DNA of 64,000 nucleotides from Spongilla lacustris (GCA_949361645.1 OX442419.1:8669377-8733376), one strand, 5' to 3'; positions 11,557-22,701 are shown, numbered from the stretch's first letter. The notes: generated by a model not told the origin, from the sequence alone. Numbers and translations are program-made.

Positions 11557-12611
11557 CAGTGGCGTATTTAGGGGGGGGCTCAGGGGGCTAAGGCACCCCC
11601 CTCCGATATAAAAATGAATATAATTAAAATGAAATTACTCAAATAGTGAGTACGCTCGTAATTTCCCTTCGTAGCGAGCTAGGTATGCTACGTAATTCAC
11701 TTCGCTTCTATTATTAACGTAAAGTCCCCTCTGCTCCCACCGAAAAAAAAATGTCTCGTGCTCAAACAAGCGTATCTTCGTACCGTTCTTTAAAACCCTG
11801 TTGGAGTACCAATTTTTTCCCCCCTGAAATGCTAAGCAAGATGTCGGAAGCATTAACGATTACGAAGATGCGCTCGTTTAAACCCAAGACATTTTTTTCA
11901 GTGAGGGGGGGGGGGGGGGGGGTATTATAAAGAAGCAAGCACCGGCTTCAATCATAGCGTATTACCTAAAGGCGTCTGCACCTCAAGTAACCAGTGTTTC
12001 AACCTTTTATCAGCCACTGCAACCGCAGTTATAATTATAATCGTTGTGTTCCTAGTTGGTTTCCGTTGACTGCTAGTCGTCGTGCATTTTAGTTACTACT
12101 CCACACTTTGGCGCCCGCGTTGTATAGGGAGCTTTGTGGGGACAACATCAGTGATCAGTGCAAATACAGCATGCTCGTCAACCACTTTAAGCCAGGTGCT
12201 GATTACATGCACTTTTCCAATTCAATGCAAGGTGTGCTAATCCATTCAACATATTAATTGTATAAGTGGCTCTAAAAATATCCTTGGCATGGATACAGTT
12301 TCAGAAGTTTGCAGATCTTCAATCAGCAGATTTTATCCACAGTATTAAAGCTGCATTGCTAGCAAATGCCAGAGCTCTAATCATGCAGTATTCACAATAT
12401 ACTCAGCGGATCATTTAGTGTGCTAAAGCGCTATTCGGCGGCTTTTGGATATACATGCCCTATTAGTGTATGTGCTCGGCGCCATCCTTGGCGATTGCAG
12501 ACATTCTTGCCAAATGAACCATTTAGACTATACTGCTGAGTGGGCGTGGTTGCAAAAAATTTCGCGCGCGCAAGGCGCGCTGTCCCTCCATCAATTTCTG
12601 GATACGCGCCT
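11557..12611. mobile_element. hAT-like non-autonomous insertion in gag copy B
   Basis: The left end reads CAGTGGCGTATTTAG (the C at about 11555) and the right end reads ATACGCGCCTG, giving imperfect inverted ends. The flanks are ...CAACGATTA(CA) on the left and GATTACATGATAC on the right. The uninterrupted copy at 13350-13372 reads CAACGATTACATGATAC, so the target GATTA(CA) was duplicated; 5 to 7 bp are possible because of overlap with the terminal CA. CAGTGGCGTA ends are common in hAT elements, but the duplication is shorter than the usual 8 bp. The interior holds a poly-G run (11905-11923) and no transposase. Confidence 0.72.
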
Positions 12612-13058
12612 GGATTACATGATACACGCACCTGGCATATAGCCCCTCGCCTTGTCACATGAAACTATAGAAACTGTTTCTCTGCCGACTCCATACTAGA
12701 AGCTATTTGGACTGCTTTGGCCAGAGTCAAATCTGCTTCTGACAGCAACCGCTTCTGAGTGGTGTCATTTCTTAGACCACAGACCGACTAGTCTATCCAG
12801 CAAGGCCTCATCCAAGAACAGCCCAAATTCACAATGCGAAGCCATTCTTCTCAGTTAATTCTACCAGGAACTCCGATACCGACTCATCAGCTGTCTGATC
12901 TCTTCTATAAAACAGAAACCTCTCTGCTATGACCAATGGCTTCGGATCATAGTGCGCTTTTAATAGCGTTTTCAGTTCCCCAAAGGACTTATCCTTTGGC
13001 TGGGCAGGTGCTACTAGACTCATTAGCACTGCGTATGTCTTCGCGCCAATCACGCTCA
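12612..13058 (-). pseudogene. gypsy-type gag copy B, proximal part
   Basis: Encodes the gag region LKTLLKAHYDPKPLVIAERF and following residues, aligning with 13597-13785 of copy A. Its 5' part is missing: at about 13058 it is fused to the truncated protease of copy A. A short 12612-12770 stretch matches the start of the zinc-knuckle region of copy A (13366-13490). Confidence 0.75.
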
Positions 13059-13595
13059 GACATTGGTAGAATCACCCCATTTACCTGTAGTGAAACCAAA
13101 AGGGGCTCTCCAAACGGGCCATCGCCATCTACCACATACCAGCAAGCTGTCTGTATTCCAACCTCCTCTGCCTCTTCAGTATCCACCCATTTTGTGTTCA
13201 GGGAACCTGGTTTTGTCTTTCGTCTCTACCTTCTGCAGATGCCAACTGTCCCCTCGCCCGACAGCGTCTTACAATGTGTCCTTTTTTTCTACACCAAAAA
13301 CACACCACTGAGTCCTTAATCCGACACTCCCGAACCAAATGGTCTGTGGAATTGCAACGATTACATGATACACGCAACTGGCATATATAGCCCCTGGCCT
13401 TGTCACATGAAACTGTAGAAACTGACTCCATAATAGAAGCTGTTTGAACTACCTTGGCCAGTGTCAAATCCGCTTCTGACAGCAACCGCTTCTGAGTGGT
13501 GTCATTTCTTAGACCACAGAGACCAGTCTATCCCGCAAGGCCTCATCCAAGAACTGCCCAAATTCACAATGTGAAGCCATGCAGCCTTCTCAGTT
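13059..13595 (-). pseudogene. gypsy-type zinc knuckles and truncated protease, copy A
   Basis: Contains two CCHC-type knuckles typical of retroelement nucleocapsid: CNRCNSTDHLVREC and CFWCRKKGHIVRRC, which bind the element RNA. Protease sequence follows as LLVSLQVNGVILPM and ends abruptly before the DTGA active site, where it is fused to gag copy B. Confidence 0.82.
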
Positions 13596-13896
13596 CATTC
13601 TACCAGGAACTCCGATACCAACTCTTAGCTGTGTGATCTCTTCTATAAAACAGAAACCTCTCTGCTATGACCAATGGCTTCGGGTCATAGTGCGCTTTTA
13701 ATGGCGTTTTCAGTTCCGCAAAGGTGCTACTAGACTCCTTAGCAATGCGGTATGTCTTCGCGGCAATCACGCTGAGACAGGTTGCCATGCACCTTTTTTT
13801 TTCAGCTGCAATATCGTTGGCTCCGAAGTAATCGAGGTACGCCGAGATACGCTCATCTTCGACCACAAACTCTGAAATAAAGCTAAATGTGGGCAT
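13596..13896 (-). pseudogene. gypsy-type gag N-terminal region, copy A
   Basis: Opens with ATG at 13896, 20-30 bp downstream of the putative primer-binding region, and reads MPTFSFISEFVVEDERISAY, a usual gag start. It continues to the KTPLKAHYDPKPLVIAERF block shared with copy B. A frame break lies near 13600. The protein would form the particle core. Confidence 0.78.
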
Positions 13897-14268
13897 CTTT
13901 CAATCCCACCCTCGTCGCCAATCATGAAGTAATATCTTTAGCCACAATCAATCATACAGCCACACATATCTATACAGCGCATGCGCAGAACATGGCGCCT
14001 CACATACTACAGCGCATATACAAGCAGCGAAAGAAGCTAACAAAATGCACCGTGCAGCAACACGACTACTGTGCGCGGGATACGACGACCAAAACAGATT
14101 AGTCAATTTAAGATTGCACACATAAATCGTTATCCATATCATGTAAAATGTATGTAAACAAACTATATACAATGTGAATTATATATACTCACAAGTTGGT
14201 CACAAAATCTCAGCAAGGCATCTCAGCATGGGTTAAATCATGAAACTGTGTGACTTGAATATGTGAGT

Positions 14269-15000
14269 TCATTGTGCACTCTCATAGAAATCTCCTTGAC
14301 AACAGGTCTGATGGGAGGAAAGAAGAGCGATGCACAGATATACTCCTACAGTGAGCATGAGGGATATCATCCCATAGCGTACGTTCAGGTTTGACCTAGT
14401 GATCGAAGTAATGAAGTATGAGATTCCTCCGATTCCACTGGTGATAGATAGAAGATAAGCCAGAATTATTATTCCATGGGGTTGAAATCGCTTCATTGTA
14501 ATAACTTTACCTGAGAAAAACCCAAAGAACACACAAGCCGCTAAAAGAACACACTCCCATATAGCCACAATTAAGATCCAAATCACGTCATGCCTGCACT
14601 GGCAACTTTCTCTCATTACTGTGATCAAATTATCCCCTAATTGCTCTAAAGTTTTATTCACCAGTCGTACATAGTGATCGCTCCCAAGCCAAACTACACA
14701 GAAAACAGCACTTAGAGAGGTCAGAACCACAACCACGGCGCCCAGAGTGGATTCGTTTAAGTGCTTGGAAGTGCGCTTATATTTGGCATTGAAGACGTAA
14801 TACAGCCTCGCGGTCTTCACCAAGACCGTAGCCAATACTAAGGTTACACCAATCACCAGGCAGCATGGCACGACGTTGCAAAACGATGTCTTTACCTCAA
14901 TGCTCACTCCAAACGCCTCCAAAATTGTATAGAAAACCGTGGCCACGTTGACAAGGTAACATCCGGCGTAAGCAAAATTATTGAGCCTCACACTGGAGGC
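14269..15000 (-). pseudogene. GABA-B-like class C GPCR, copy 1, C-terminal half
   Basis: Encodes helices TM2 to TM7 of a class C receptor (7tm_3 type): NNFAYAGCYLVNVATVFY, CCLVIGVTLVLATVLVKTAR, the long loop with ESCQCRHDV, and KRFQPHGIIILAYLLSITSG. Compared with copies 2 and 3 the last lines differ: a 5-bp deletion at about 14326 shifts the frame and replaces the normal LLFFPPIRPV...RRVHVQ tail. At 15000 the coding sequence stops exactly inside the codon context GGAGGC and the 15.7-kb insertion begins. The missing upstream half lies on the same strand at 30669-31453. The receptor would sense an amino-acid-like ligand at the cell surface and couple to G proteins; this copy cannot. Confidence 0.88.
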
Positions 15001-15899
15001 ATTGCGAGAAATTTCGGACGCTCATTAGCAATTCCTGGCCAATTTTGCAAACGTCCGTCACATTTCCCGCGCACGCGTCCATAGGAATGTATGGGATAAA
15101 GTTAATTTTTGAATGCCATATATCAGAGAAAGCCGGTAGTAAAGGTTTACAGGACTCAAATGATAAATAGCATAAAAACCTTTCACTCTACTGGGTTGAT
15201 GTAATTTTTAGCCCCTTCTGCTGGGTTCCTCAGAAGAATTAGTACATTCCCATAGAGATGTATGGAAAATGGCTATTTTAACAATGATTTTTCATCACTA
15301 TTCTTCATTTTGCTCTGAACTGAAGGTAGGAAGGTAAGTTATACAGATTTCAGAAGATACTAAAATGATCCTGGCAACATTTTAGCAAGCTTATATGCCC
15401 ATAGGCTTCTTTCCCTGGGTTCCTGGAGCACTTTTGGTCATCAGGGTACATGTTTGGTTGTAAAATAATTAAAAACCGCCCGCGGATGACAATAAAACTA
15501 TGGCGTTCAGTTCTGGCCCAGTTGGAAGTAACAAACTCCACTGCGCGCAAATTTGGTATGTTCTTTGTTTGGGTTTTCGTTGGCTTGGGATACTAATGTA
15601 GAGCTTCTAAAGTCCTAGCTAGGCCGTTTCAAGCCTGGTTTCAAGATTATGGTCTGTCAGTCAAACGCGGAGTGGTCTATGTCTATCCGATGGACATTAA
15701 ACGTTACTACGTGTGTATTTCAGGAAAACCAAGGCATCACAGACACTTATGGCGAAGTAAGGCCCTGTAACTGACTTTTTACATTCGACCACGTGATATG
15801 GCGCTATATGAGGAAACGAGCGTTTTCTGTTGCTACTTTTTCATAAGGGTGCTGGCATATCCACATTTGTAAATGCTATTGTTCTATAATTTAACAGAC

Positions 15900-16092
15900 T
15901 TGCCAACTCTCACGCATTTCGCGGAAGTAGCCCCCGCACATTTCCCAGCTTATACTAGTAGTATTGTGATGAGGGCAATGATGGGTAATATTCGGTTATA
16001 GCTTCATTAGAAACCATTGTGCTAGTTATAGATCTGTATAATTAGCTGGAAAAACCGAGGGGAGCTCCTTCCGTCTCACGCAGAGTTGGCAA
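15900..16092. mobile_element. short MITE-like inverted-repeat element
   Basis: Starts TTGCCAACTCTCACGC and ends with the complement of TTGCCAACTCTGCGTGAGAC. There are about 12 bp of clear terminal inverted repeat around a 160-bp interior with no open frame. No convincing target duplication. Confidence 0.5.
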
Positions 16093-16444
16093 TATGGAAT
16101 TTTGAAGCGGACAGGCCAAAGGGAAAGGGACGAGCCATATAAGGACATGTGCCCAATTCATAGTACAATATCACGTGTGAGGCCAATTTACGTAACTATT
16201 CTTTCTAGCTCCCTCGGCCAGTGACGTATGTCGCGCGATCTCCTCGTCCGGATTACTTGAGTTTCATGTACGAGCTGACAGCGACCCTTCAGATGGAAGC
16301 TCTGTATGGCAACACCTCCTCATTAAAAGGTCTCCCGTGATCCACCACTAACCCCAGGCTGCCCTCATCAGGTGTGTGGATTTCCCTATAGTACCTCATA
16401 AAGCACATGAACATGTGATTCCATATAGGTGTCATGTGATACAT

Positions 16445-16457
16445 AAACACACACACA

Positions 16458-16507
<50 letters not shown>

Positions 16508-16550
16508 CACATACATGCACACACACATATGCACACACACACTCTGATCA
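16445..16550. repeat. (CA)n microsatellite
   Basis: CA tract interrupted by CATGCACAT words. Confidence 0.95.
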
Positions 16551-16555
16551 TGTGA

Positions 16556-16920
16556 TCTCTCTGTTAATCATTGCAGTACAGCCTGCTGCTATGCAATGCT
16601 CTGGGCACTCCTCCAGGAGACTGCAAATACATTGAACTACACTGTAGGTGGGCAAAACAGAAGGACGGTTGGATGCAATTTACATGTCTGCCGTTATAAT
16701 GTATTAAATATCAGAAATGAAATAACTTCAATCGGAATGTGAATCTTCTCCCCACCTTATGATGTTTATTAATAATAATTTGACTACTGTCGTGCTTCCA
16801 CTTGGCAGAGCTTAGCTTTGTGTCCATGTCCCATACCCATGCCATTGCCACATCCCAGACTGGTGTCACCACCACACCATGTCTCGGAGCTACTATCCCA
16901 TTTTGTGAGCATGGAGGTGC
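16556..16920. repeat. 365-bp direct duplication, copy 1
   Basis: Almost identical to 18101-18465, 1.55 kb downstream. Each copy is followed by a (GT)-rich minisatellite. A possible acceptor (ATCATTGCAG) lies at the start of both copies; the following frame is short and unassigned. Confidence 0.88.
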
Positions 16921-17450
16921 AAGTGTGTGTGTGTGTGAGTGAGTGTACATGTGTGTGTATTTGTTAGTGTGTTTGTGTTGTGTGTATGAGTGTGTGTGCA
17001 TGTGTGTGTATTTGTGTGTGTATTTGTGTGTGTGTGCATGTGTGTATTTGTTAGTGTGTTTGTGTTGTGTGTACATGTGTGTGCATGTGTGTGTGTATTT
17101 GTGTTTGTGTTGTGTGTGAGTATGTGTGTACATGTGTGAGTGTGTGTATGTGTGTGTGTGCATGTGTGTATGTTAGCATGTTTGTGTTGTGTGTATGAGT
17201 GTGTGTGCATGTATGTGTGTGTGAGTGTGTACATGTACATGTGTGTGTGAGTGTGTGTTTGTACATGTGTGTATGTGTGTGTATTTGTGAGTATGTTTGT
17301 GTGTGTGAGTGTGTGTGAGAGTGTGAGTGTGTGTGTACATGTGTATGTACGTGTGCGTACATGAATGTATGTGTGTGTATGTGTGTGTGTGTTTGTGTGA
17401 GTGTGTGTACATGTGTGAGTGTGTACATGTGTGTATGTGCACATGTGATA
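16921..17450. repeat. degenerate (GT)n minisatellite
   Basis: GT-rich tract with GTATTTGTTAGTGTGTTTG and GTACATGTGTG sub-motifs. It produces artificial Cys/Val or His/Thr open frames in all readings, none of them genes. Confidence 0.93.
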
Positions 17451-18100
17451 CAACATGTACAGTGAGTCTAACACTGTGTACAGGTGGTATCCATACTAAG
17501 GTCTTATGGTCTTCATATCAGGCTAATCCATGTGGACGACCATCCCTCGGGTAACAGTGAGGAGACTATTGACTTCAAGAAATGCACAAATGGTTGGTAC
17601 CATGTCAAATAAACTCTATCCCTCTTTCTTTCTTCTCTCTCATTCTCATTTTGTTTTGTCTCCTATTTCCCGCAGCATACTGCGGGTAATAGTGAAAAGC
17701 CATGATAATAGTGAGGGGGGTGGGGGGGGGGGGGGGGAACTATAGCGAGTACTGGGGGAGGTCACTCACTTTGCATCTACTTCCACACACACCACACGCA
17801 ACCAACGCTTCCATCAAATACTCTCCACACCCCTCCCATCACTCCCCACCCCCTCCTGTACACACTAGGCAGCTTTCAATCATTGACATCTATGGGGTCT
17901 TCTACATGGCAAGTGGTTGTCATACATGTTACACATTGGTTCTCACTGTAATGCCCTATGCAGTAGAGGTACATGTACATGTACATGCAACAAGAAAACC
18001 TTCTCCTCCTATCTCTGTATCCTATTGCTTTTTCTCGTCCTCCATTACTTCCCACCCTCCCTCCCTCCTCCCTCCCTCCCTCTCACTAGGAGAAGAGGAA

Positions 18101-18465
18101 CATCTCTGTTAATCATTGCAGTACAGCCTGCTGCTATGCAATGCTCTGGGCACTCCTCCAGGAGACTGCAAATACATTGAACTACACTGTAGGTGGGCAA
18201 AACAGAAGGACGGTTGGATGCAATTTATTATAATGTATTAAATATCAGAAATGAAATAACTTCAATCGGAATGTGAATCTTCTCCCCACCTTATGATGTT
18301 TATTAATAATAATTTGACTACTGTCGTGCTCCCACTTGGCAGAGCTTAGCTTTGTGTCCATGTCCCATACCCATGCCATTGCCACATCCCAGACTGGTGT
18401 CACCACCACACCATGTCTTGGAGCTACTATCCCATTTTGTGAGCATGGAGGTGCAAGTGTGTGTG
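18101..18465. repeat. 365-bp direct duplication, copy 2
   Basis: Second copy of 16556-16920 with a few substitutions and a deletion near 18228. It is again followed by GT-rich repeats. Confidence 0.88.
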
Positions 18466-18820
18466 TGTGTGAGTGTACATGTGTGTGTATTTGTTAGTGT
18501 GTTTGTGTCGTGTGTATGAGTGTGTGTGCATGTGTGTGCATGTGTGTGTATTTGTGTGTGTGTGCATGTGTGTATTTGTGTGAGTGTGCATGTGTGTATG
18601 TGTGTGAGTGTGTGTTGTGTGTGTCACTGTGTGTGTACATGTGTGTGTGTACATGTACATGTGTGAGTGTGTGTATGTGTGTGTGCATATGTGTGTATTT
18701 GTTAGTGTGTTTGTTTTGTGTGTATGATTGTGTGTGCATGTGTGTGTGTGTATATGTACATGAGTGTGTTAGTGTGTGTGTGTTTGTACATGTGTGTATG
18801 TGTGTGCATGTGTGTGTATT
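18466..18820. repeat. degenerate (GT)n minisatellite
   Basis: Same motif family as 16921-17450, shorter. Confidence 0.93.
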
Positions 18821-19684
18821 CCTATCTCTGTATCTATTTGCTTTTTCTCGTCCTCCATTACTTCCCACGGGCCTCCCTCCCTCCTCCCTCCCTCCCTCTC
18901 ACTAGGAGAAGAGGAACAAGGATGGAACTATTGGCTGCTTTGATGTGTCGGAACTCAAGTGGGCAGAGGTACATCTTTTGGGGATGGAGAGATAGTATGA
19001 TGATTCTGGTGGGTTGTACACATTTTGTGAATTGTGCAGGCATGTACATGTACATGTATGGATGATGTGTGTGAAATGTTGAGCATAACTCTTATACCTT
19101 GATGGAAGCCACTATGTGTAATACCCTGAAAGGGGAGGGACAATAGTAAAGGAAAATTCATTACATGTACAGGTTCCTCATTCTATGGCACCCATTCTCA
19201 GGATAATCCAGATCTGTTTGCCATGATGTAGAAGATATATGGTAAAGTTTAGGTACAGTGGTAGTAAACTAGTTTAATACAGAGAGTTGCTCTGTGTTAT
19301 ATAGCGTTACTAAGCTGACTATAGTGACGTTGCTAAGGCCAGATGTAAACATATGTTTTGACGAAACCATATCCTAATTGCCAACCATTTTGGGGGTTTC
19401 ACTTGGGCGACACCCTCCGGGCTTCTACCCTGGGACAGCCACCAAACCATGCCCAGCGTCTTGGTTTGGGACACAGGCCGACCCAATGGTGACCAGCGTC
19501 ACCCATTGGTCCCTGTAGGCCCAGTGGTACGAGGCACAGCTGCTACATGCCTGGCTGCGGCTGTCGCCTGCCCCCATTATGGGCCAAACACACCACGATT
19601 CTTAGCATGGGGTAGGGGGTACATTTACTCAGCCTGTAAGAGCAATTAGATGGCATTAAACATGTACATGTATTCAGAGGGTTG

Positions 19685-20065
19685 GATGAGGTGTGTATGC
19701 ATTGTGTGGTGTGAGGTGTGTGTGGTGTGAGGTGTGTATGCATTGTGTGGTGTGAGGTGTGTGGTGTGAGGTGTGTATGCATTGTGTGGTGTGAGGTGTG
19801 TGGTGTGAGGTGTGTGTGGTGTGAGGTGTGTATGCATTGTGTGGTGTGAGGTGTGTGGTGTGAGGTGTGTGGTGTGAGGTGTGTGTGGTGTGAGGTGTGT
19901 ATGCATTGTGTGGTGTGAGGTGTGTGGTGTGAGGTGTGTGGTGTGAGGTGTGTGTGGTGTGAGGTGTGTATGCATTGTGTGGTGTGAGGTGTGTGTGGTG
20001 TGAGGTGTGTATGCATTGCACATGAGGTGTGTGGTGTGGTGTGAGGTGTGTATGCATTGCACATG
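19685..20065. repeat. G/T minisatellite around TATGCATTG
   Basis: Higher-order repeat built from GTGTGGTGTGAG and GTGTATGCATTG blocks. The related block 21535-22050 uses the same words plus GCACATGAG. Confidence 0.93.
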
Positions 20066-20180
20066 ATAGATGGTAAACTGAAGGATAGATGGTAAACTGA
20101 AGGCTAGATGGTAAACTGAAGGCTAGATGGTAAACTAAAGGCTAGATGGTAAACTGAAGGATAGATGGTAAACTGAAGGT
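20066..20180. repeat. 19-20 bp tandem repeat, about 6 copies
   Basis: Repeats of AGATGGTAAACTGAAGGAT with C/A/T changes at the end of the unit. Confidence 0.92.
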
Positions 20181-20230
20181 TATATATTTTTTAAAATTGA
20201 GCGCTCAAGTAGTTGTTACTTCATCAGCGT

Positions 20231-20460
20231 ATAAGGCCTCATGACTACAAGGCCTCATGACTACAAGGCCTCATGACTACAAGGCCTCATGACTACAAGG
20301 CCTCATGACTACAAGGCCTCATGACTACAAGGCCTCATGACTACAAGGCCTCATGACTACAAGGCCTCATGACTACAAGGCCTCATGACTACAAGGCCTC
20401 ATGACTACAAGGCCTCATGACTACAAGGCCTCATGACTACAAGGCCTCATGACTACAAGG
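20231..20460. repeat. 16-bp tandem repeat, about 14 copies
   Basis: AAGGCCTCATGACTAC repeated with essentially no differences among copies, so recently expanded or homogenised. It contains the palindrome AGGCCT and near-palindrome TCATGA. Confidence 0.95.
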
Positions 20461-20689
20461 CTATGATGACCATTTGATTTGCTCTGTTATTCAGTTCAGG
20501 TCTCTTTAATCAGGACCTGTTGTCACACAACACAGCAGCCATGTTTTGCTGTACCTTTCTTGGAAAGTTGCATGTTGTACTGCATTTGCCTTTATATGGA
20601 GACTGGTGCTCTGAGGTTATGGCCACAGCATTGTCTGCCATTTGTCACTCCACCATTACCATCATCCTATCATCGTGGACACCATTACC

Positions 20690-20830
20690 ACTGCTATCAC
20701 CATCATCATCATCATCACCACACCATCACCATCATCACCTCACCATCACCACCTATCACCATGACCATCATCACCACTATCACCATCATCATCATCACCA
20801 TCATAAACACCACATCATCATTTACTGCTG
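20690..20830. repeat. (CAT/CAC)n trinucleotide repeat
   Basis: Mixed CAT, CAC and ACC triplets; it gives artificial Ile/Thr/His frames. Confidence 0.9.
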
Positions 20831-20951
20831 CACTGCCAATCACTACACCAAGAGCACTAATGGAACTGAAACTTTTTTTATTTTTATTTTTATTTTTTTG
20901 CGAATTTTCTCCCACACCTTGTGTGTTTTAGAGGTGTTGTTTCTTCCTTAG

Positions 20952-21011
20952 CCCATTGCATTTGTGAGCTTCAAGCAAGCGGAAATAGCTATAGCAATGG
21001 ACGAGCTGCAG
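20952..21011 (+). CDS. RRM exon, RBPMS/couch potato-like (RNP1 part)
   Basis: 20-codon exon between the acceptor CTTCCTTAG and the donor GTAAGG. It encodes PIAFVSFKQAEIAIAMDELQ, which fits the RNP1 strand and following helix of an RNA-recognition motif. It joins in phase 0 to the next exon. The closest family I know is RBPMS/couch potato, RNA-binding proteins acting on mRNAs. The first half of the RRM (RNP2 strand) was not convincingly found upstream, so the gene is partial or its earlier exons are unrecognised. It sits inside the 15.7-kb insertion, between minisatellites. Confidence 0.62.
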
Positions 21012-21297
21012 GTAAGGTGCATGGTGTGTTCACTTGTGAGTGCATGTGATATAAGAGTGGATCTGCGTGTGCATGTGTGTGCATGTGTCTGTGCATATGT
21101 GTGTGCATGTGTGTGCATGTGTGTATGTGTGTGCATGTGTGACTAGGGTGAGTCCAAATATTAATACTGTTGCCCAAAAGGGGAGGATGGAATTATACAC
21201 TCACCAAACTTTTTATTGGTATGTAATGGAATTTTTTTAGAATCACATCACATATCATTTAGAATGGTATGTCTTCCTTCCTCCCTCCCTCCCACAG

Positions 21298-21407
21298 GGG
21301 GTGCAGTTTGATCCAGCCAGTCCCCAGACCGTGAGGCTGGAGTTTGCCAGGACCAACAGCAGACTTCTCCCCCGTCCACCAGACATCCAACAACGCTGCA
21401 ACCCACT
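21298..21407 (+). CDS. RRM exon, RBPMS/couch potato-like (last strand)
   Basis: 110-nt exon after the acceptor TCCCTCCCACAG and before the donor GTAAGATTT. It encodes GVQFDPASPQTVRLEFARTN then SRLLPRPPDIQQRCNPL. The run G-hydrophobic-FDP...PQT-RLEFA+-N is the characteristic end of the RBPMS-family RRM. Phase in is 0 and phase out is 2. Confidence 0.65.
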
Positions 21408-21534
21408 GTAAGATTTTCTCCTTTCTCTTTATTTGTATGAACCATCCACACACATGTACTTGTACTAATGTGAGCACGTGACGCATGTGTGTACTGTGTG
21501 GGTTTATACACCGGGTGTTATGTGTGTGTACCGT

Positions 21535-22050
21535 GTGTTATGTGTGTGTGGTGTGTGGTGTGGTGTGTATGCATTGCACATGAGGTATCTGGTGTGGTGT
21601 GAGGTGTGTATGCATTGCACATGAGGTATCTGGTGTGGTGTGAGGTGTGTATGCATTGCACATGAGGTGTCTGGTGTGCAGTATTATGCATAGCACATGA
21701 GGTGTGTGGTGTGGTGTGAGGTGTGTATGCATTGCACATGAGGTGTGTGGTGTGGTGTGAGGTAGGTGTGTGGTGTGGTGTGAGGTGTGTATGCATTGCA
21801 CATGAGGTGTGTGGTGTGGTGTGAGGTGTGTATGCATTGCACATGAGGTGTGTGGTGTGGTGTGAGGTGTGTATGCATTGCACATGAGGTGTGTGATGTG
21901 GTGTGAGGTGTGTATGCATTGCACATGAGGTGTGTGGTGTGGTGTGTATGCATTGCACATGAGGTATCTGGTGTGGTGTGAGGTGTGTATGCATTGCACA
22001 TGAGGTGTCTGGTGTGCGGTATTATGCATAGCACATGAGATGTGTGGTGT
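21535..22050. repeat. about 41-bp G/T minisatellite
   Basis: Unit close to GTGTGTATGCATTGCACATG plus AGGTGTGTGGTGTGGTGTGAG, with several truncated units. It lies in the intron after the second RRM exon. Confidence 0.93.
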
Positions 22051-22280
22051 CATATGTACATGTATGTGTGTACTTCTGTTTAACTAGTGCATGTACCTAT
22101 TTCACAAGCCTGTACATGTACATATATATATAATTATATCTTAGTAAATTGTGATACAATTTACCTATTCTTGTGCAACCCACAAGTTCGCTTTACTTCT
22201 GGTTAGATTTATATGTACATATATGTCCAACCACAACATGTACATGTACTGCTCCTCCTCCTCTTCTTACACCTACACAG

Positions 22281-22368
22281 CTGGTCTGCCAGCAAATCAG
22301 ATTCCAAGTTCAGTGGATGGAGGTCTACCTACATGTATATGCCCACCTGGTATGGACCAGGGACTTGA
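22281..22368 (+). CDS. possible last exon of the RBPMS-like gene
   Basis: After the acceptor ACCTACACAG, phase 2 continues in frame from the previous exon and reads WSASKSDSKFSGWRSTYMYM then PTWYGPGT and a TGA stop. Only the phase match and the good acceptor support it; the peptide is not diagnostic. Confidence 0.35.
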
Positions 22369-22684
22369 CCCATCATGCCAAACAGTGTAGTATGCCAGCA
22401 ATGTGTGCACCAGGTGAAGATCAATTCAAAAGGAAAGCTTTGTGTGGTCATCGTATAATGCTTGGCTACAGTATCTGCAAACGTTATTTGTATATGTGCA
22501 TGTATCACAATGTATGTTTGTTAACTTGACAAATGTTGACATTTGAGAAAGGGGACAGAGAGGTCAGTCTGAACTTGACTCACAGGTCTTTGTGGTGGCA
22601 CAAGTACCTCCTATTATTTAATTAGGAGTGGCATGTGTGAAACAGTTTTTATTAGCTGTGGGCATTATGTAAACTTTTCACATC

Positions 22685-22701
22685 CCCCCCCCCCCCCCCC
22701 C
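22685..22701. repeat. poly-C run
   Basis: Seventeen or so C residues; one of several G/C homopolymers in the window (also 11905, 17716, 28178, 43518, 50050, 54706 and 58718). Confidence 0.9.

Larger units (their letters stand above)
10544..14100 (-). mobile_element. truncated Ty3/gypsy-type LTR retroelement with internal duplication
   Basis: Minus-strand order is: putative LTR end and primer-binding region (about 13900-14100), gag A, zinc knuckle A, protease A (cut short), gag B (cut short), zinc knuckle B (split by an insertion), protease B, start of reverse transcriptase, then truncation at 10544. RNase H, integrase and the 3' LTR are absent. The gag-to-protease block is therefore present twice, about 90% alike. 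The sequence TTGGCGACGAGGGTGGG just upstream of the gag start resembles the primer-binding region of many metazoan gypsy elements. LTR borders could not be fixed because there is no second LTR to compare. Confidence 0.8.

Noticed and set aside
18905..18968. A short exon-like segment between AG and GT
   Set aside because: The splice signals are weak and the peptide does not continue into the RRM frame.
16289..19065. Cys/Val- and His/Thr-rich open frames
   Set aside because: Translations of GT/CA microsatellites in alternative frames.
20231..20460. CRISPR-like array
   Set aside because: Units are contiguous 16-bp repeats with no spacers, in a eukaryotic context.
20503..20560. An upstream RRM exon reading VSLIRTCCHTTQQ
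   Set aside because: It has a loose resemblance to the SLI...QP part of the RBPMS RRM, but the spacing is wrong and no donor follows in the right phase.
19543..22053. His/Thr/Pro-rich frames of 115-170 codons
   Set aside because: They follow the minisatellite units exactly and exist in three frames, as expected for repeat DNA without stops.
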